Assembly (NCBI RefSeq): GCF_029382255.1
Contig: NZ_JARLLG010000002.1
Span: forward strand, 496,001 to 560,000
Length of the DNA stretch: 64,000 nt
From: Isoptericola croceus
GTDB taxonomy: Bacteria > Actinomycetota > Actinomycetes > Actinomycetales > Cellulomonadaceae
Direction of reading: 5' to 3'
Positions 8,620 through 18,200 of the stretch are shown piece by piece (the first letter of the stretch is position 1; every line of letters begins with the position of its first letter). The notes under the pieces are model-generated. The model saw only the letters and a program-made list of their open reading frames with translations, searched no databases and was not told where the DNA came from. The position numbers were made by a program, and so were the translations under genes.

Positions 8620-8988
8620 ATGGTTGCCGTGAGCCCAGCTTCCCGAGGTGTCGTGGCGCCCGCCGTCCTTGCGGCCGTCCTCCTGACGGCCTGCGGCGAC
8701 GGTGGCGCGACGAGTCTCGTGCCGGACGAGCCGGCCGACGTCAGCGGTGTGGTGGTCGACGGTGCCGTGTTCGGTGGCGGCCCGGCGCTCGCGCAGGCCT
8801 CCGACGACTACTACGAGGGCATGGCGCTGGTCACGGACGAGACGGTCGTGGTGGCTGCCGACGGGTCCGAGGCCGATGCCTCGGACCTCGTCGAAGGGGT
8901 CGCGGTGGAGCTCTGGGTCACCGAGTTCTGCGCCGAGTCCTACCCGGTGCAGTGCGGCGTCGAGGTGGTCCGGGTCGTCGAGCCCTAG
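8620..8988 (+). CDS. Small predicted lipoprotein
   Basis: A 122-residue secreted protein. The start at MVAVSPASRG gives a signal peptide with hydrophobic core VVAPAVLAAVLL followed by an LTAC lipobox, so the mature N-terminal Cys should be lipidated. The mature part is acidic and built of short beta-like segments (DVSGVVVDGAVF, EGVAVELWVTEFCAES, QCGVEVVRVVEP), with two Cys that could pair outside the cell. An OB-like or small beta-barrel fold is plausible. A GTG three codons later is an alternative start. No family recognised. Confidence 0.7.
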   Translation: MVAVSPASRGVVAPAVLAAVLLTACGDGGATSLVPDEPADVSGVVVDGAVFGGGPALAQASDDYYEGMALVTDETVVVAADGSEADASDLVEGVAVELWVTEFCAESYPVQCGVEVVRVVEP

Positions 8989-9013
8989 CGGCGCGGTCCG
9001 CCCGGGTGCGGGC

Positions 9014-9160
9014 TCAGTGCAGCTCGGTGCCCTCCCACCACTCCGGGTGGGATCGTGGTGGACGGTGCCGGCCGAGCCCGTCCCGGCGGACGACCGGCAC
9101 GAGCGCCGCGAGGGAGCCGACGACGAGCACTCCGGCGAGGATCAGCAGGATGGTGGTCAT
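9014..9160 (-). CDS. 48-residue single-pass membrane protein
   Basis: A short frame of 48 residues. It starts with MTTILLILAGVLVVGSLAAL, a clean transmembrane segment, and ends with a short basic and then Pro/Trp-rich tail (RDGLGRHRPP, SHPEWWEGTELH). The hydrophobic-then-basic layout predicts the N-terminus outside or inside with a cytosolic tail. Codon use is strongly GC-rich in third positions, like its neighbours. It is convergent with the lipoprotein gene and divergent from the GlxA-type regulator. No strong ribosome binding site is visible, which lowers confidence. Function unknown. Confidence 0.55.
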   Translation of the reverse strand: MTTILLILAGVLVVGSLAALVPVVRRDGLGRHRPPRSHPEWWEGTELH

Positions 9161-9253
9161 GGCAGCAATTCTTCGCCCGCCTAGATCCAGTCACCAGTGG
9201 CAGATTTGTCAACAACCATCGATTTTCTGCCACCCTCGTGACAGGATGGCCCC

Positions 9254-10219
9254 ATGATCCGCAAGGTCGCCGCCGTCGTGGTCCCCGGGGTCGCCCCGTT
9301 CGAGCTCGGCATCGCCTACGAGGTCTTCGGGATCGATCGCCGCGCCACCGGCGGGCCCACCTTCGACTTCACGCTCTGCACCCCGGAGCCGGGCACGGTC
9401 CCCACCAAGGGCGGTTTCCCCATCGGGGTCGAGGCAGGGCTGGACGCCACTGCCGACGCCGACGTCGTCGTCGTGGTCGCCTACGACGTCATCTCGGACG
9501 AGGACCACATCGACGTCGCGCCCGCCTACCTCGACGCCCTCCGGCACGCCCACGCCCGCGGCGCCTGGATCCTCTCGCTGTGCTCCGGGGCGTTCGTGCT
9601 GGCCGCGGCCGGGTTGCTCGACGGACGCCGCTGCACCACCCACTGGATGTTCTCCGACCGGCTCGCCGCCGCCGCGCCCCGGGCCGACGTCGACCCCGAT
9701 GTCCTCTTCGTCGACGACGACCGCATCATCACCAGCGCCGGCACCGCAGCCGGCATCGACGCGGCCCTGCACCTCGTGCGCACCGAGCTCGGCGGGGAGG
9801 CGGCACGATCCATCGCCCGCCGGATGGTCGTGCCGCCGCAGCGTGACGGTGGCCAGGCCCAGTACGTCGTCGACCCGCTGCCCTGCGAGGCCGACTCGCT
9901 GTCCGACCTGCTGGGCTGGATGCGCGAGAACCTCGCCGAACCTCACACGGTGGCCGCACTGGCCCGGCGCGCCATGCTCTCCGAGCGCACCTTCGCCCGC
10001 CGCTTCCGCGACGAGACCGGCACCACACCCGCTGCCTGGCTCACGCGCCAGCGCGTGGCCCGCGCCCAGGAGCTCCTCGAGTCCACCGACGCGTCGATCG
10101 ACGAGGTCGCGCGGCTCGTGGGCTTCGGCGCCGCCGCCGTCATGCGGCACCACTTCGCCCGGCGGCTCGGCACCAGCCCGGCCGCCTACCGCCGGCGCTT
10201 CGCCGCGGTCGCGTCATGA
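9254..10219 (+). CDS. GlxA-family AraC-type transcriptional regulator
   Basis: A 321-residue regulator. Residues ~1-190 form a DJ-1/PfpI-like class I amidotransferase fold, with the characteristic nucleophile-elbow sequence [16 protein letters not shown]. Residues ~215-318 are an AraC DNA-binding domain with two HTH motifs ([20 protein letters not shown] and [20 protein letters not shown]). In the family the N-terminal domain is a ligand or oxidative sensor, and targets vary widely. The gene stands alone between a divergent 48-residue membrane protein gene and sigH, so its target is not obvious. Confidence 0.88.
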   Translation: MIRKVAAVVVPGVAPFELGIAYEVFGIDRRATGGPTFDFTLCTPEPGTVPTKGGFPIGVEAGLDATADADVVVVVAYDVISDEDHIDVAPAYLDALRHAHARGAWILSLCSGAFVLAAAGLLDGRRCTTHWMFSDRLAAAAPRADVDPDVLFVDDDRIITSAGTAAGIDAALHLVRTELGGEAARSIARRMVVPPQRDGGQAQYVVDPLPCEADSLSDLLGWMRENLAEPHTVAALARRAMLSERTFARRFRDETGTTPAAWLTRQRVARAQELLESTDASIDEVARLVGFGAAAVMRHHFARRLGTSPAAYRRRFAAVAS

Positions 10220-10274
10220 CGCGCACGACGGCGGCGCGTCTCCGGGCGCGACGGCCGCACCGCCGTCGGCCCCC

Positions 10275-10301
10275 GGGAATGGGAGCGGCGCCCGTGTGGT
10301 T
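10275..10301 (+). promoter_or_regulatory. SigR/SigH-type promoter of sigH-rsrA
   Basis: GGGAAT at 10275-10280 and GTT at 10299-10301 are separated by exactly 18 bases. This is the consensus (GGGAAT-N18-GTT) established for actinobacterial SigR/SigH regulons. It lies about 70 bases upstream of sigH, so the factor is predicted to activate its own operon under thiol-oxidative stress. Confidence 0.85.
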
Positions 10302-10373
10302 GCACGGACCGTGGCCACGCTTGCACCAGAACGACCGACCGCTGTCGCGCCCCCTGAACTACGCTCGACGGTG

Positions 10374-11036
10374 ATGACCGACGAGACCGAGCGCACGCCG
10401 GGTGCGCACACGCCCGCGGACGAGATCGGCGAGGACACCGAGCGCGCCCCGGAGGAGACGACGGCGGACCGCGCCGCGCGCTTCGAACGTGATGCGCTGC
10501 AGTACCTCGACCAGCTCTACTCCGCCGCGTTGCGCATGACGCGCAACCCTGCGGACGCCGAGGACCTCGTGCAGGAGACGTTCGCGAAGGCGTTCGCGGC
10601 GTTCCACCAGTACAAGCCCGGGACCAACCTCAAGGCCTGGCTGTACCGCATCCTCACGAACACCTTCATCAACAACTACCGCAAGAAGCAGCGTCAGCCC
10701 CAGCAGTCGCAGACCGACGACATCGAGGACTGGCAGATCGCACGCGCCGCGACGCACACGTCCCAGGGGCTCCGCTCGGCAGAGGTCGAGGCGCTCGACC
10801 GCCTCCCCGACTCCGACGTCAAGCGTGCGCTCGCCGCGCTGCCCGAGGACCGCCGCATGGTCGTGTACTACGCGGACGTCGAGGGCTTCCCGTACAAGGA
10901 GATCGCCGAGATCATGGGAACACCGATCGGGACGGTGATGTCCCGGCTGCACCGCGGACGACGCCAGCTGCGCGAGCTGCTCGCGGACTACGCGGTCGAC
11001 CGAGGACTGGCAGCAGCACCCGGAGGAGAGTCATGA
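10374..11036 (+). CDS. sigH: ECF sigma factor of the SigH/SigR (thiol-oxidative stress) group
   Basis: A 220-residue ECF sigma factor. Region 2 ([39 protein letters not shown]) and region 4 ([35 protein letters not shown]) are intact. The extended acidic N-terminus is typical of SigR/SigH. It should direct transcription of thiol-redox, Fe-S and proteolysis genes when RsrA is oxidised. The ATG is preferred; a GTG immediately before it and an open upstream frame leave room for a longer isoform like SigR-prime of streptomycetes. Its stop overlaps the rsrA start. Autoregulation is indicated by the upstream SigR-type promoter. Confidence 0.93.
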   Translation: MTDETERTPGAHTPADEIGEDTERAPEETTADRAARFERDALQYLDQLYSAALRMTRNPADAEDLVQETFAKAFAAFHQYKPGTNLKAWLYRILTNTFINNYRKKQRQPQQSQTDDIEDWQIARAATHTSQGLRSAEVEALDRLPDSDVKRALAALPEDRRMVVYYADVEGFPYKEIAEIMGTPIGTVMSRLHRGRRQLRELLADYAVDRGLAAAPGGES

Positions 11037-11308
11037 ACGCCGACATCACACCGGTGCCGCACGAGCCCGCCGAGGGCGAGAGCGACTGTCAGCACGTGCT
11101 CACGCACCTGTACGAGTACCTCGACTCCGAGATGACCGCGGCCGACGAGCATCGCATGCGCGCCCACGTCGCGCACTGCTCCCCGTGCCTGGTGGAGCTC
11201 AGCGTGGAGGAGATCGTCAAGAAGCTCGTCAAGCGCTCCTGCGCGGAGCAGGCGCCCGAGACCCTCCGGTTGCGCATCCGCGAGCAGATCACCATCCTCG
11301 CGAGATAG
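11033..11308 (+). CDS. rsrA: RsrA/RshA zinc-binding anti-sigma factor
   Basis: A 91-residue redox-sensing ZAS-family anti-sigma factor that should sequester SigH until oxidised. The ligand pattern matches RsrA: Cys19, then 26 positions on His45, followed by Cys49 and Cys52 (HVAHCSPC). A further Cys70 could join disulphide exchange. It is translationally coupled to sigH by ATGA. The short basic C-terminus ([13 protein letters not shown]) is typical of the family. Confidence 0.92.
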   Translation: MNADITPVPHEPAEGESDCQHVLTHLYEYLDSEMTAADEHRMRAHVAHCSPCLVELSVEEIVKKLVKRSCAEQAPETLRLRIREQITILAR

Positions 11309-11336
11309 CTCCGCGCAAGACGGATCCGCACGACGA

Positions 11337-11375
11337 AAGAGGCCGGAAGTCCGAGATCTCGGACTCCGGCCTCTT
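11337..11375. terminator. Bidirectional terminator between rsrA and the bL37 gene
   Basis: An 19-20-bp stem with one bulged A joins AAGAGGCCGG...CCGAGA to its complement around an almost loop-free turn. It lies between two convergent genes. Each side has a short A- or T-rich end (GAAAGAGG on the left, CCTCTTGCG on the right), so it can serve both directions. Confidence 0.75.
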
Positions 11376-11393
11376 GCGTTGGGGCGCGATGCC

Positions 11394-11468
11394 TCAGGCG
11401 TTGGGGCGCTTGCCGTGGTTGGCGGCCTTGCTCTTCCGGCCGCGACGCTTGCTTCCGCGCTTGCTCAT
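11394..11468 (-). CDS. Ribosomal protein bL37 (24 residues)
   Basis: A very short, extremely basic protein starting MSKRGSKRRGRKSKAA and ending NHGKRPNA. Length and the NHGKRPN tail match bL37, the tiny actinobacterial large-subunit protein first seen in mycobacterial ribosome structures. A clear GAGGAG ribosome binding site sits seven bases before the ATG. Placement beside sigH-rsrA is, as I recall, conserved in related genomes. The gene is so short that automatic annotation often misses it. Confidence 0.88.
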   Translation of the reverse strand: MSKRGSKRRGRKSKAANHGKRPNA

Positions 11469-11566
11469 GGCTGTCTCCTCAGGAGAAGGTTGACGTGGGT
11501 CGACCTATGATCCCATACGGGCGTCGGCAACGCGGCAGCCTGGCATCCCGGCACCACGGAGGCAGC

Positions 11567-12361
11567 ATGAGCACCGAGTCCTGGGCGATCGCCGCCCCAC
11601 AGACCCTCGACGTGGGCGGAGTGTCGGCGGTCTCCGTGCGGTTGCAGGGCGGCCGGGTGGACGTCGTCGTCGACGCCACGGCGACGCGGACCACCCTCGA
11701 GGTCCTCGAGGTCGGCAAGAAGCCGCTGCAGGTGGTGCACGAGGGTGGCCGGTTGCGAGTCGGCTACGAACGCTCGAAGGTCGAGGCGTTCGTCGCCCGG
11801 GTGCGGGCGCTCGGAGACTTCGAGCACGCCGTCGTCCGGCTCACCGTCCCGCAGGGTGTCAGTGTCGACATCGGGACCACGGAGGCGGACATCGACGTCG
11901 CCGGCACGGCAGGGACCGTCGTCAAGACCGTCACCGGCGCGATCCGGACCACCGACACCACCGGTTCGCTGTACGTCCGGTCCGTCTCCGGCGACGTCGC
12001 GTCGGCCACCCACACCGGTGACGTCTCGGCGCAGGTGGTGTCCGGTGCGCTCGCCCTCGACGGGACGCTGGGTCGGGTCTCGGCCAGCACGGTCTCCGGC
12101 GCCGTCGCCGTCACTGCCACGGGGTCCGCACCGATGGTGACCGCGAAGACGGTCTCCGGCGACGTGGCGCTGCGCCTCGGTGCCGGCACCCCGGTGAGCG
12201 TCAAGGTGCGGGGCGCCGCCGGGCAGGTCGTGCTCGACGGCGAGGTCCAGGCCTCGGCGGCCCGGACGCTCTCGGTCGACCGCTCCGCGGCGGGCGACGG
12301 GAGCATCGCCTACCTCACGGCGAACGTCACGTCGGCGCGAGTGATCGTCTCCCGGGACTGA
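11567..12361 (+). CDS. DUF4097 beta-strand repeat protein
   Basis: A 264-residue protein without signal peptide. GGAGG precedes the chosen ATG by six bases. After an N-terminal strand-rich part, residues ~110-250 consist of repeated short strands with a V(S/T)G(A/D/S)(V/I) signature (VKTVTGAIRT, VRSVSGDVAS, AQVVSGALAL, ASTVSGAVAV, AKTVSGDVAL), the parallel beta-helix pattern of DUF4097 'adhesin-like' proteins. It is probably intracellular or membrane-associated despite that label. No partner gene is obvious. Its stop sits in a small AGCGCC/GGCGCT hairpin shared with the convergent SGNH gene. Confidence 0.85.
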   Translation: MSTESWAIAAPQTLDVGGVSAVSVRLQGGRVDVVVDATATRTTLEVLEVGKKPLQVVHEGGRLRVGYERSKVEAFVARVRALGDFEHAVVRLTVPQGVSVDIGTTEADIDVAGTAGTVVKTVTGAIRTTDTTGSLYVRSVSGDVASATHTGDVSAQVVSGALALDGTLGRVSASTVSGAVAVTATGSAPMVTAKTVSGDVALRLGAGTPVSVKVRGAAGQVVLDGEVQASAARTLSVDRSAAGDGSIAYLTANVTSARVIVSRD

Positions 12362-12367
12362 GCGCCG

Positions 12368-12979
12368 TCAGGCGCTGTCGCCGTCGCTCGGGAGCCCCAG
12401 CCAGGAGTGCCACCCCGTGTGCAGGACGAGCCAGGCCATGAGCCCGTAGCCGGCCTGGCCAGGGTAGGTCGCACCGGTGGTGGCCAGGTCGGCCAGCCAC
12501 TGCTCGTGCTGGGCGAGCGGGGTGTACGTGTCCACGTAGGGCACCCGGCGGCGGTTCGCCACGTCCGAGAACGCCGCCGACAGCTCGGCGATGCGGTCAC
12601 CGTCCTCGGGACGGCCAGGAGGGGGGCCGACGACGAACGTCGCCAACCGGCGGGAGTCGGCGACGTCGAGGATGTTCGCCAGGTTCAGCCGGGAGCGCGC
12701 CACGGAGAGTCCGGCCGCCAGGTCGTGCCGGCCCAGTGCGACGACCAGACGGTTGTCGTGGGTCGACTCCGGGCCGAACCGAGGCTCCGTCTCGGCCTCC
12801 CAGCGCGCGCCGAGGGCCGACGTCGTCTCCCCGGGCACGGCGAGCACGAACGACATCGCGGGCCGGTCGAACCTCGTCCGGGCCAGCACGCGGCCGGTCC
12901 AGCCCAGGGCGCGCGCGTCCCCGACACCCACGCCGAGCTCGTCGCCCACCACACAGATGCGCACCTCGCGCTCCGTCAC
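12368..12979 (-). CDS. SGNH/GDSL-like hydrolase, divergent
   Basis: A 203-residue protein with the order of SGNH blocks: block I reads VVGDELGVGVGDARALGW (Asp in place of the usual Ser-containing GDS), a middle block LVVALGRHDLAAG matches the GxND position, and the C-terminal block TYPGQAGYGLMAWLVLHTGW occupies the place of the DxxHP motif. Both the nucleophile Ser and the catalytic Asp-His are altered, so it may be an inactive or substrate-shifted member. Alternatively it is simply an SGNH-like fold. No signal peptide. Isolated between a convergent DUF4097 gene and the epimerase gene. Confidence 0.6.
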   Translation of the reverse strand: MTEREVRICVVGDELGVGVGDARALGWTGRVLARTRFDRPAMSFVLAVPGETTSALGARWEAETEPRFGPESTHDNRLVVALGRHDLAAGLSVARSRLNLANILDVADSRRLATFVVGPPPGRPEDGDRIAELSAAFSDVANRRRVPYVDTYTPLAQHEQWLADLATTGATYPGQAGYGLMAWLVLHTGWHSWLGLPSDGDSA

Positions 12980-13131
12980 GAACCTTCACCACCCTGCCGT
13001 GTCGCCGTTGCGCCGCCATTGTCCCGTGCTCGGAGGCGGCACCGCATGATCCCACGCCGCGCCGCACGACCGGAGCCGTCAGGACGAGGGAGGCCGGCCC
13101 GGCCGCGCTGATACCCCTGTGTGCCACCTGC

Positions 13132-14070
13132 TCAGAGCAGCGTCGCGCCCCAGCGCACGGTGTGCGACTCGCCGGGGGCGAGCGTCACCAGCCGGTCACC
13201 CGTGTTGAAGGCGTCGGCATAGCAGCTCATCGGCTCGGCGGCGAGGCCGAACCGGCGGTGGCCGGTGATGTGGTCCGCGGAGCACACCTGCCAGCAGTCC
13301 ATCGAGTCGTCCATCCAGATCGCCGGGGTCCGGCCGTCGGGACAACCGAGCAGGCACCAGGACAGGCCGTCGTCGTCGCGGGTCGCGCCGACCCACGCGT
13401 CGTCGAGGTCGAGCCCGGCCAGCGAGCGGGTCGCGCGCAGGTCGTGGCCACCGCTGACGGGCTCGACGCCGGTCGGCAGCAGCCGCTCGTCGACCGTGAC
13501 GTGCTCGGTCGCGTCCAGCCGGACCGTGCAGGCGTCGAGGTCGGCGCCCCCGGTCGCCAGCCACGGATGGAACCCGACGCCGTAGGGCGCGGTGCCGACG
13601 CCGACGTTGCGGGTCGTCACGCGGACCTCCAGCCCGCGTGCCGCGTCGACCGAGTACCGGACCCGGCTCGTGAGCTGGAAGGGCCAGCCCTTCTGGGCGG
13701 GCAGGGCGAGCTCGAGCGTCACGGCCTCGCTCGTCACCTCGACCGCGGACCAGCGGTACCAGCAGCCGAGCCCGTGCAGCGCCGTGTGCCGGTCCGGCTC
13801 GCTGACCGCGAGCTGGTAGGTGACGCCGTCGGCCGTGTAGCGACCGTCCCGGAGGCGGTTGGGCCAGGGCAGCAGCACCGCGGCGTTGAAGACCGGGGCC
13901 GGCTCGGCCTCGTCGAAGGGGACGAAGACGTCGCGGCCGCCCACGGTGTACTCGCGCACCATCGCACCGACCTCGGTGATCGTGGCGGCGTGCGTCCCGG
14001 CGGTGATGCGGTACTGGGTGCCCGACGGCGCCTCGGGCGCGACGGGTTTCGAGGTCGTGTTCACGATCAC
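13132..14070 (-). CDS. Aldose 1-epimerase family protein
   Basis: A 312-residue galactose mutarotase-like enzyme interconverting alpha and beta anomers of aldoses, probably cytosolic. The catalytic-site histidines are seen in HTALHG (~residue 97) and YGVGFHPWL (~170); LLPWPNRLRDGRY supplies the conserved Asn-Arg, and a C-terminal Glu lies in the LAPGESHTVRWG stretch. A GTG start is used. It is divergent from the aldo/keto reductase gene with a 69-base gap. The true sugar substrate is not evident. Confidence 0.88.
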   Translation of the reverse strand: MIVNTTSKPVAPEAPSGTQYRITAGTHAATITEVGAMVREYTVGGRDVFVPFDEAEPAPVFNAAVLLPWPNRLRDGRYTADGVTYQLAVSEPDRHTALHGLGCWYRWSAVEVTSEAVTLELALPAQKGWPFQLTSRVRYSVDAARGLEVRVTTRNVGVGTAPYGVGFHPWLATGGADLDACTVRLDATEHVTVDERLLPTGVEPVSGGHDLRATRSLAGLDLDDAWVGATRDDDGLSWCLLGCPDGRTPAIWMDDSMDCWQVCSADHITGHRRFGLAAEPMSCYADAFNTGDRLVTLAPGESHTVRWGATLL

Positions 14071-14139
14071 ACCGTAGTCGTCGCGCTGACAGGCCGTGTC
14101 ACGCGTACCGTGTGGTGGTCACCTCAGAGGGAGAGTCAG

Positions 14140-15135
14140 ATGGATCAGCGGGTGCTTGGCCGGACCGGACAGATGGTGTCGGTGGTCGGCCTGGGAACGT
14201 GGCAGCTCGGAGCGGACTGGGGCGAGGTCGGCGACGACGACGCGCGGGCCGTCCTCGAGTCGTCCCTCGAGGCGGGGGTGACCTTCTACGACACCGCGGA
14301 CGTCTACGGCGACGGTCGGAGCGAGCAGGCGCTGGGTCGGTTCCTCGCGGACCACCCGGGCTCAGCGATCACCGTGGCGACCAAGATGGGTCGCCGTGTG
14401 GACCAGGTGCCGGAGAACTACGTCCTGCCGAACTTCCGCGAGTGGACGGACCGGTCGCGCCGCAACCTGGGTGTCGAGCGACTCGACCTCGTGCAGCTGC
14501 ACTGCCCGCCGACGGCCGTGTACTCCAGCGACGAGGTGTTCGACGCCCTCGACACGCTGGTGGCCGAGCACGCGATCGCGGCCTACGGAGTCTCCGTGGA
14601 GACCGTCGACGAGGCGTTCACCGCCATCGCCCGCCCCGGTGTGGCGACGGTGCAGATCATCCTCAACGCGTTCCGGCACAAGCCCCTCGAGAAGGTCCTG
14701 CCGGCGGCGTCCGAGGCCGGCGTCGGGATCATCGCGCGGGTGCCTCTCGCGTCCGGCCTGCTCTCCGGGCGGTACACGAAGGACACGACCTTCGCCGAGA
14801 ACGACCACCGCACCTTCAACCGCTCGGGCGAGGCCTTCGACGTCGGCGAGACGTTCTCCGGTGTGCCCTTCGAGACCGGCGTCGAGGCCGCGGCACGGTT
14901 CACGGAGCTGGTCGGTTCCGCACTCCAGCAGGACCTGACACCTGCCCAGGCAGCACTCGCGTGGGTCTGGCAGCGCGCAGGCGTCTCGACGGTCATCCCG
15001 GGAGCACGCAACCCTGAGCAGGCACGTCTCAACGCCGCCGCGGGAGCGGCCGAGGTGCTCGGGCCGCTCTTCGTCTCCGGTGTGCGTGAGCTGTACGAAG
15101 AGCTCGTGCGCGATCACGTCCACGACAAGTGGTGA
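14140..15135 (+). CDS. Aldo/keto reductase
   Basis: A 331-residue NADPH-dependent oxidoreductase of the AKR superfamily. Motifs: N-terminal GLGTWQLGADWG, catalytic Asp-Tyr in FYDTADVYGDGRSEQALG, Lys in VATKMGRR, His in LVQLHCPP, and the C-terminal cofactor site STVIPGARNPEQARLN. Start is the ATG preceded by GAGGGAG. It resembles actinobacterial AKRs annotated as general stress or oxidoreductase proteins, so the substrate cannot be named. A perfect 16-bp terminator stem follows its stop. Confidence 0.9.
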   Translation: MDQRVLGRTGQMVSVVGLGTWQLGADWGEVGDDDARAVLESSLEAGVTFYDTADVYGDGRSEQALGRFLADHPGSAITVATKMGRRVDQVPENYVLPNFREWTDRSRRNLGVERLDLVQLHCPPTAVYSSDEVFDALDTLVAEHAIAAYGVSVETVDEAFTAIARPGVATVQIILNAFRHKPLEKVLPAASEAGVGIIARVPLASGLLSGRYTKDTTFAENDHRTFNRSGEAFDVGETFSGVPFETGVEAAARFTELVGSALQQDLTPAQAALAWVWQRAGVSTVIPGARNPEQARLNAAAGAAEVLGPLFVSGVRELYEELVRDHVHDKW

Positions 15136-15167
15136 GCGCGACGGCGTGAACGTCGCGTCGACGTGAA

Positions 15168-15203
15168 GAGGCCCCGGCCACGCAGGAGCGTGGCCGGGGC
15201 CTC
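15168..15203. terminator. Terminator between aldo/keto reductase and kgd
   Basis: A perfect 16-bp stem (GAGGCCCCGGCCACGC and its complement) with a four-base AGGA loop lies between two convergent genes. It should stop transcription from both sides. A CTCGTCGT stretch rather than a T-tract follows on the plus strand, which is common in high-GC actinobacteria. Confidence 0.85.
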
Positions 15204-15214
15204 TCGTCGTACCG

Positions 15215-18200
15215 TCAGCGGCTGAAGACCTGCTCGAGGAGCACCGCCTGCTCCTCCTTGTGGCGCTTGGCAGTGCCGGCGGCGGTCGAGGCCGACGCCG
15301 GGCGGGAGATGACACCCACGCGTGGCATGTCCTCCGGCAGGGCCAGGTGGAGGTACCACCAGGCGCCCTGGTTGCGGGGCTCGTCCTGGACCCACACGAC
15401 CTCGGCGCCCGGGTACTTCGCGAGCTCGTCCCGCAGCTGCTGCTCCGGGAAGGGGTAGAGCTGCTCGAGACGGATGATGGCGGTCGCCTCGTCCCCCCGC
15501 TGCTCGCGCTCGGCGATCAGGTCGTAGTAGACGCGTCCGGTGCAGAGCACCACCCGCTCGACGGCCGAGGGCGAGATCTGCCCGGCGTCGACGGCGGCGT
15601 CGCCCAGCACGGGCTCGAACGTCCCCGTGGTGAAGTCCTCGACGCCCGAGGCCGCGGCCTTGAGACGCAGCAGCTGCTTCGGCGTGAGCACCACCAGCGG
15701 TCGGCGGGGCCGGTCGTAGGCCTGCTTGCGCAGCAGGTGGAAGTACGACGCCGGCGTGGACGGCTGCGCGATCGTCATGTTGTTCTCCGCAGCGAGCTGC
15801 AGGAACCGCTCGATGCGGGCCGAGGAGTGGTCCGGGCCCTGCCCCTCGTACCCGTGCGGCAGGAGCATGACCACCGACGAGTTCTGCGCCCACTTCTGCT
15901 CGGCGGACGAGATGAACTCGTCGATGACCGTCTGGGCGCCGTTGACGAAGTCGCCGAACTGCGCCTCCCACAGCACCAGGGCGTCCGGGCGCTCGACCGA
16001 GTAGCCGTACTCGAAGCCGAGTGCCGCGTACTCGCTCAGCGAGGAGTCGTAGACCCAGAACTTCGCCTGGTCGCCGGCCAGGTACAGCAGCGGCGTCCAC
16101 TCCGCGCCCGTGTTGCGGTCGTGCAGGACGGCGTGCCGCTGGACGAACGTGCCGCGGCGGGAGTCCTGGCCGGCGAGCCGGACCGGTGTGCCCTCCATGA
16201 GCAGGGACCCGAAGGCGGCGAGCTCGCCGAAGCCCCAGTCGATCCCACCTTCCTTCGACATGATCTGGCGCTTCTCGAGCATCTTGGCCAGCTTGGGGTG
16301 GACGGTGAAGCCCTCGGGCGGGGAGACGTGGACGTCGCCGACGCGTTCGAGCACGGAGTGCGGCACCGACGTCTGCCAGCCGACCATCGTCCCGGCGTCC
16401 GCGCGCTGGGACTCCGGACGCTCCAGGCCGGCGACCTCCTCGGCCCCGTCGGGCGCCGTGTAGCCGCTGCCCTTGGTCTCGGTGAAGACTCGCTCGAGCT
16501 GCGCCTGGTAGTCCTTGAGCGCCTGCTCGGCCTCCTCGACCGTGATGTCCCCGCGTGCCACGAGGTTCTTCGTGTACAGCTTGCGGACCGACTGCTTCGC
16601 CTCGATGAGGTTGTACATCAGCGGCTGGGTCATCGACGGGTCGTCGCCCTCGTTGTGCCCGCGCCGGCGGTAGCAGACCATGTCGATGATGACGTCGCGG
16701 TCGAACTGCTCGCGGTAGGCGAAGGCCAGCTCGGCCACGCGGACGCAGGCCTCCGGGTCGTCGCCGTTCACGTGCAGCACGGGCACCTGGTACCCCTTGG
16801 CGACGTCCGTGGAGTACGTCGTCGAGCGCGAGGAGGTCGGACCGGTGGTGAAGCCGACCTGGTTGTTGATCACCACGTGGATCGTGCCGCCGGTGCGGTA
16901 GCCGCGCAGCTGCGCGAGGTTCAGGACCTCGGGCACCACGCCCTGGCCCGCGAACGCGGCGTCGCCGTGGATCAGGATCGGCAGGACGGAGAAGCCGTCA
17001 CCGCCGAGGTCGATGCGGTCCTGCTTGGCCCGCACGATGCCCTCGAGCACCGGGTCGACCGCCTCGAGGTGCGACGGGTTCGCCGCGAGGTAGACCTTGG
17101 TGGTCGCACCGGACTCCGCGGTGAAGTTGCCCTCGGTGCCGAGGTGGTACTTGACGTCGCCGGAACCCTGGACGGACTTCGGGTCGATCTGGCCCTCGAA
17201 CTCCTTGAAGATCTGGCCGTAGCTCTTGCCGGCGATGTTCGCGAGCACGTTGAGGCGGCCGCGGTGCGCCATGCCGACGCCGACCTCGTCGAGGCCGTTC
17301 TCGGCAGCCTTCGACAGGATCGCGTCGAGGAGCGGGATGACCGCCTCGCCGCCCTCCAGGGAGAAGCGCTTCTGCCCGACGTACTTGGTCGCCAGGAAGG
17401 TCTCGAACGCCTCGGCGGAGTTGAGCCGGCGCAGGATGCGGAGCTGGTCCTCCCGGGGCGTGCGGGCGTAGCCGTGCTCGAGGCGGTCCTGCAGCCACTT
17501 GCGCTGCGCCGGGTCGGCGATGTGCATGTACTCGATGCCGATGGAGCGGCAGTAGGAGTCGCGCAGCAGTCCCAGGGTGTCGCGCAGCGTGGCCTTCGGC
17601 GTGCCGCCGAAGCCGCCGGTCGGGAAGATCCGGTCGAGGTCCCACAGCGTCAGCCCGTGGTTCTGGATGTCCAGGTCCGGGTGCTTGCGCTGGCGGTAGG
17701 CGAGCGGGTCGGTGTCCGCCATGAGGTGGCCGCGGGAGCGGTAGGAGTGGATGAGCTCGGCGATCTTGGCGGGCTTGGCCGCCTCCACCTCGGCGTCGAC
17801 GGTGTTGTCGCGGACCCACCGCACGGGCTCGTACGGCACGCGCAGCGCCGCGAAGACGCGGTCGTAGAAGCCGTCCAGCCCGAGCAGCTTGCCCGACAGG
17901 ATCTTGAGGAACTCGCCGGACTGCGCGCCCTGGATGATGCGGTGGTCGTAGGTGGACGTGATCGTCATGACCTTCGACACGCCGAGCCGGGCGAGCCGCT
18001 CCTCGGAGGCGCCGGCGAACTCGGCGGGGTAGTCCATGGCGCCGACACCGATGATCGTGCCCTGGCCCTGCATCAGGCGCGGCACGGAGTGGACCGTGCC
18101 GATGCCGCCCGGGTTGGTGAGCGAGATCGTCGTCCCGGCGAAGTCGTCCATGCCGAGCTTGCCGCCGCGCGCCTTGCGCACGAGCTCCTCGTACGCCGCC

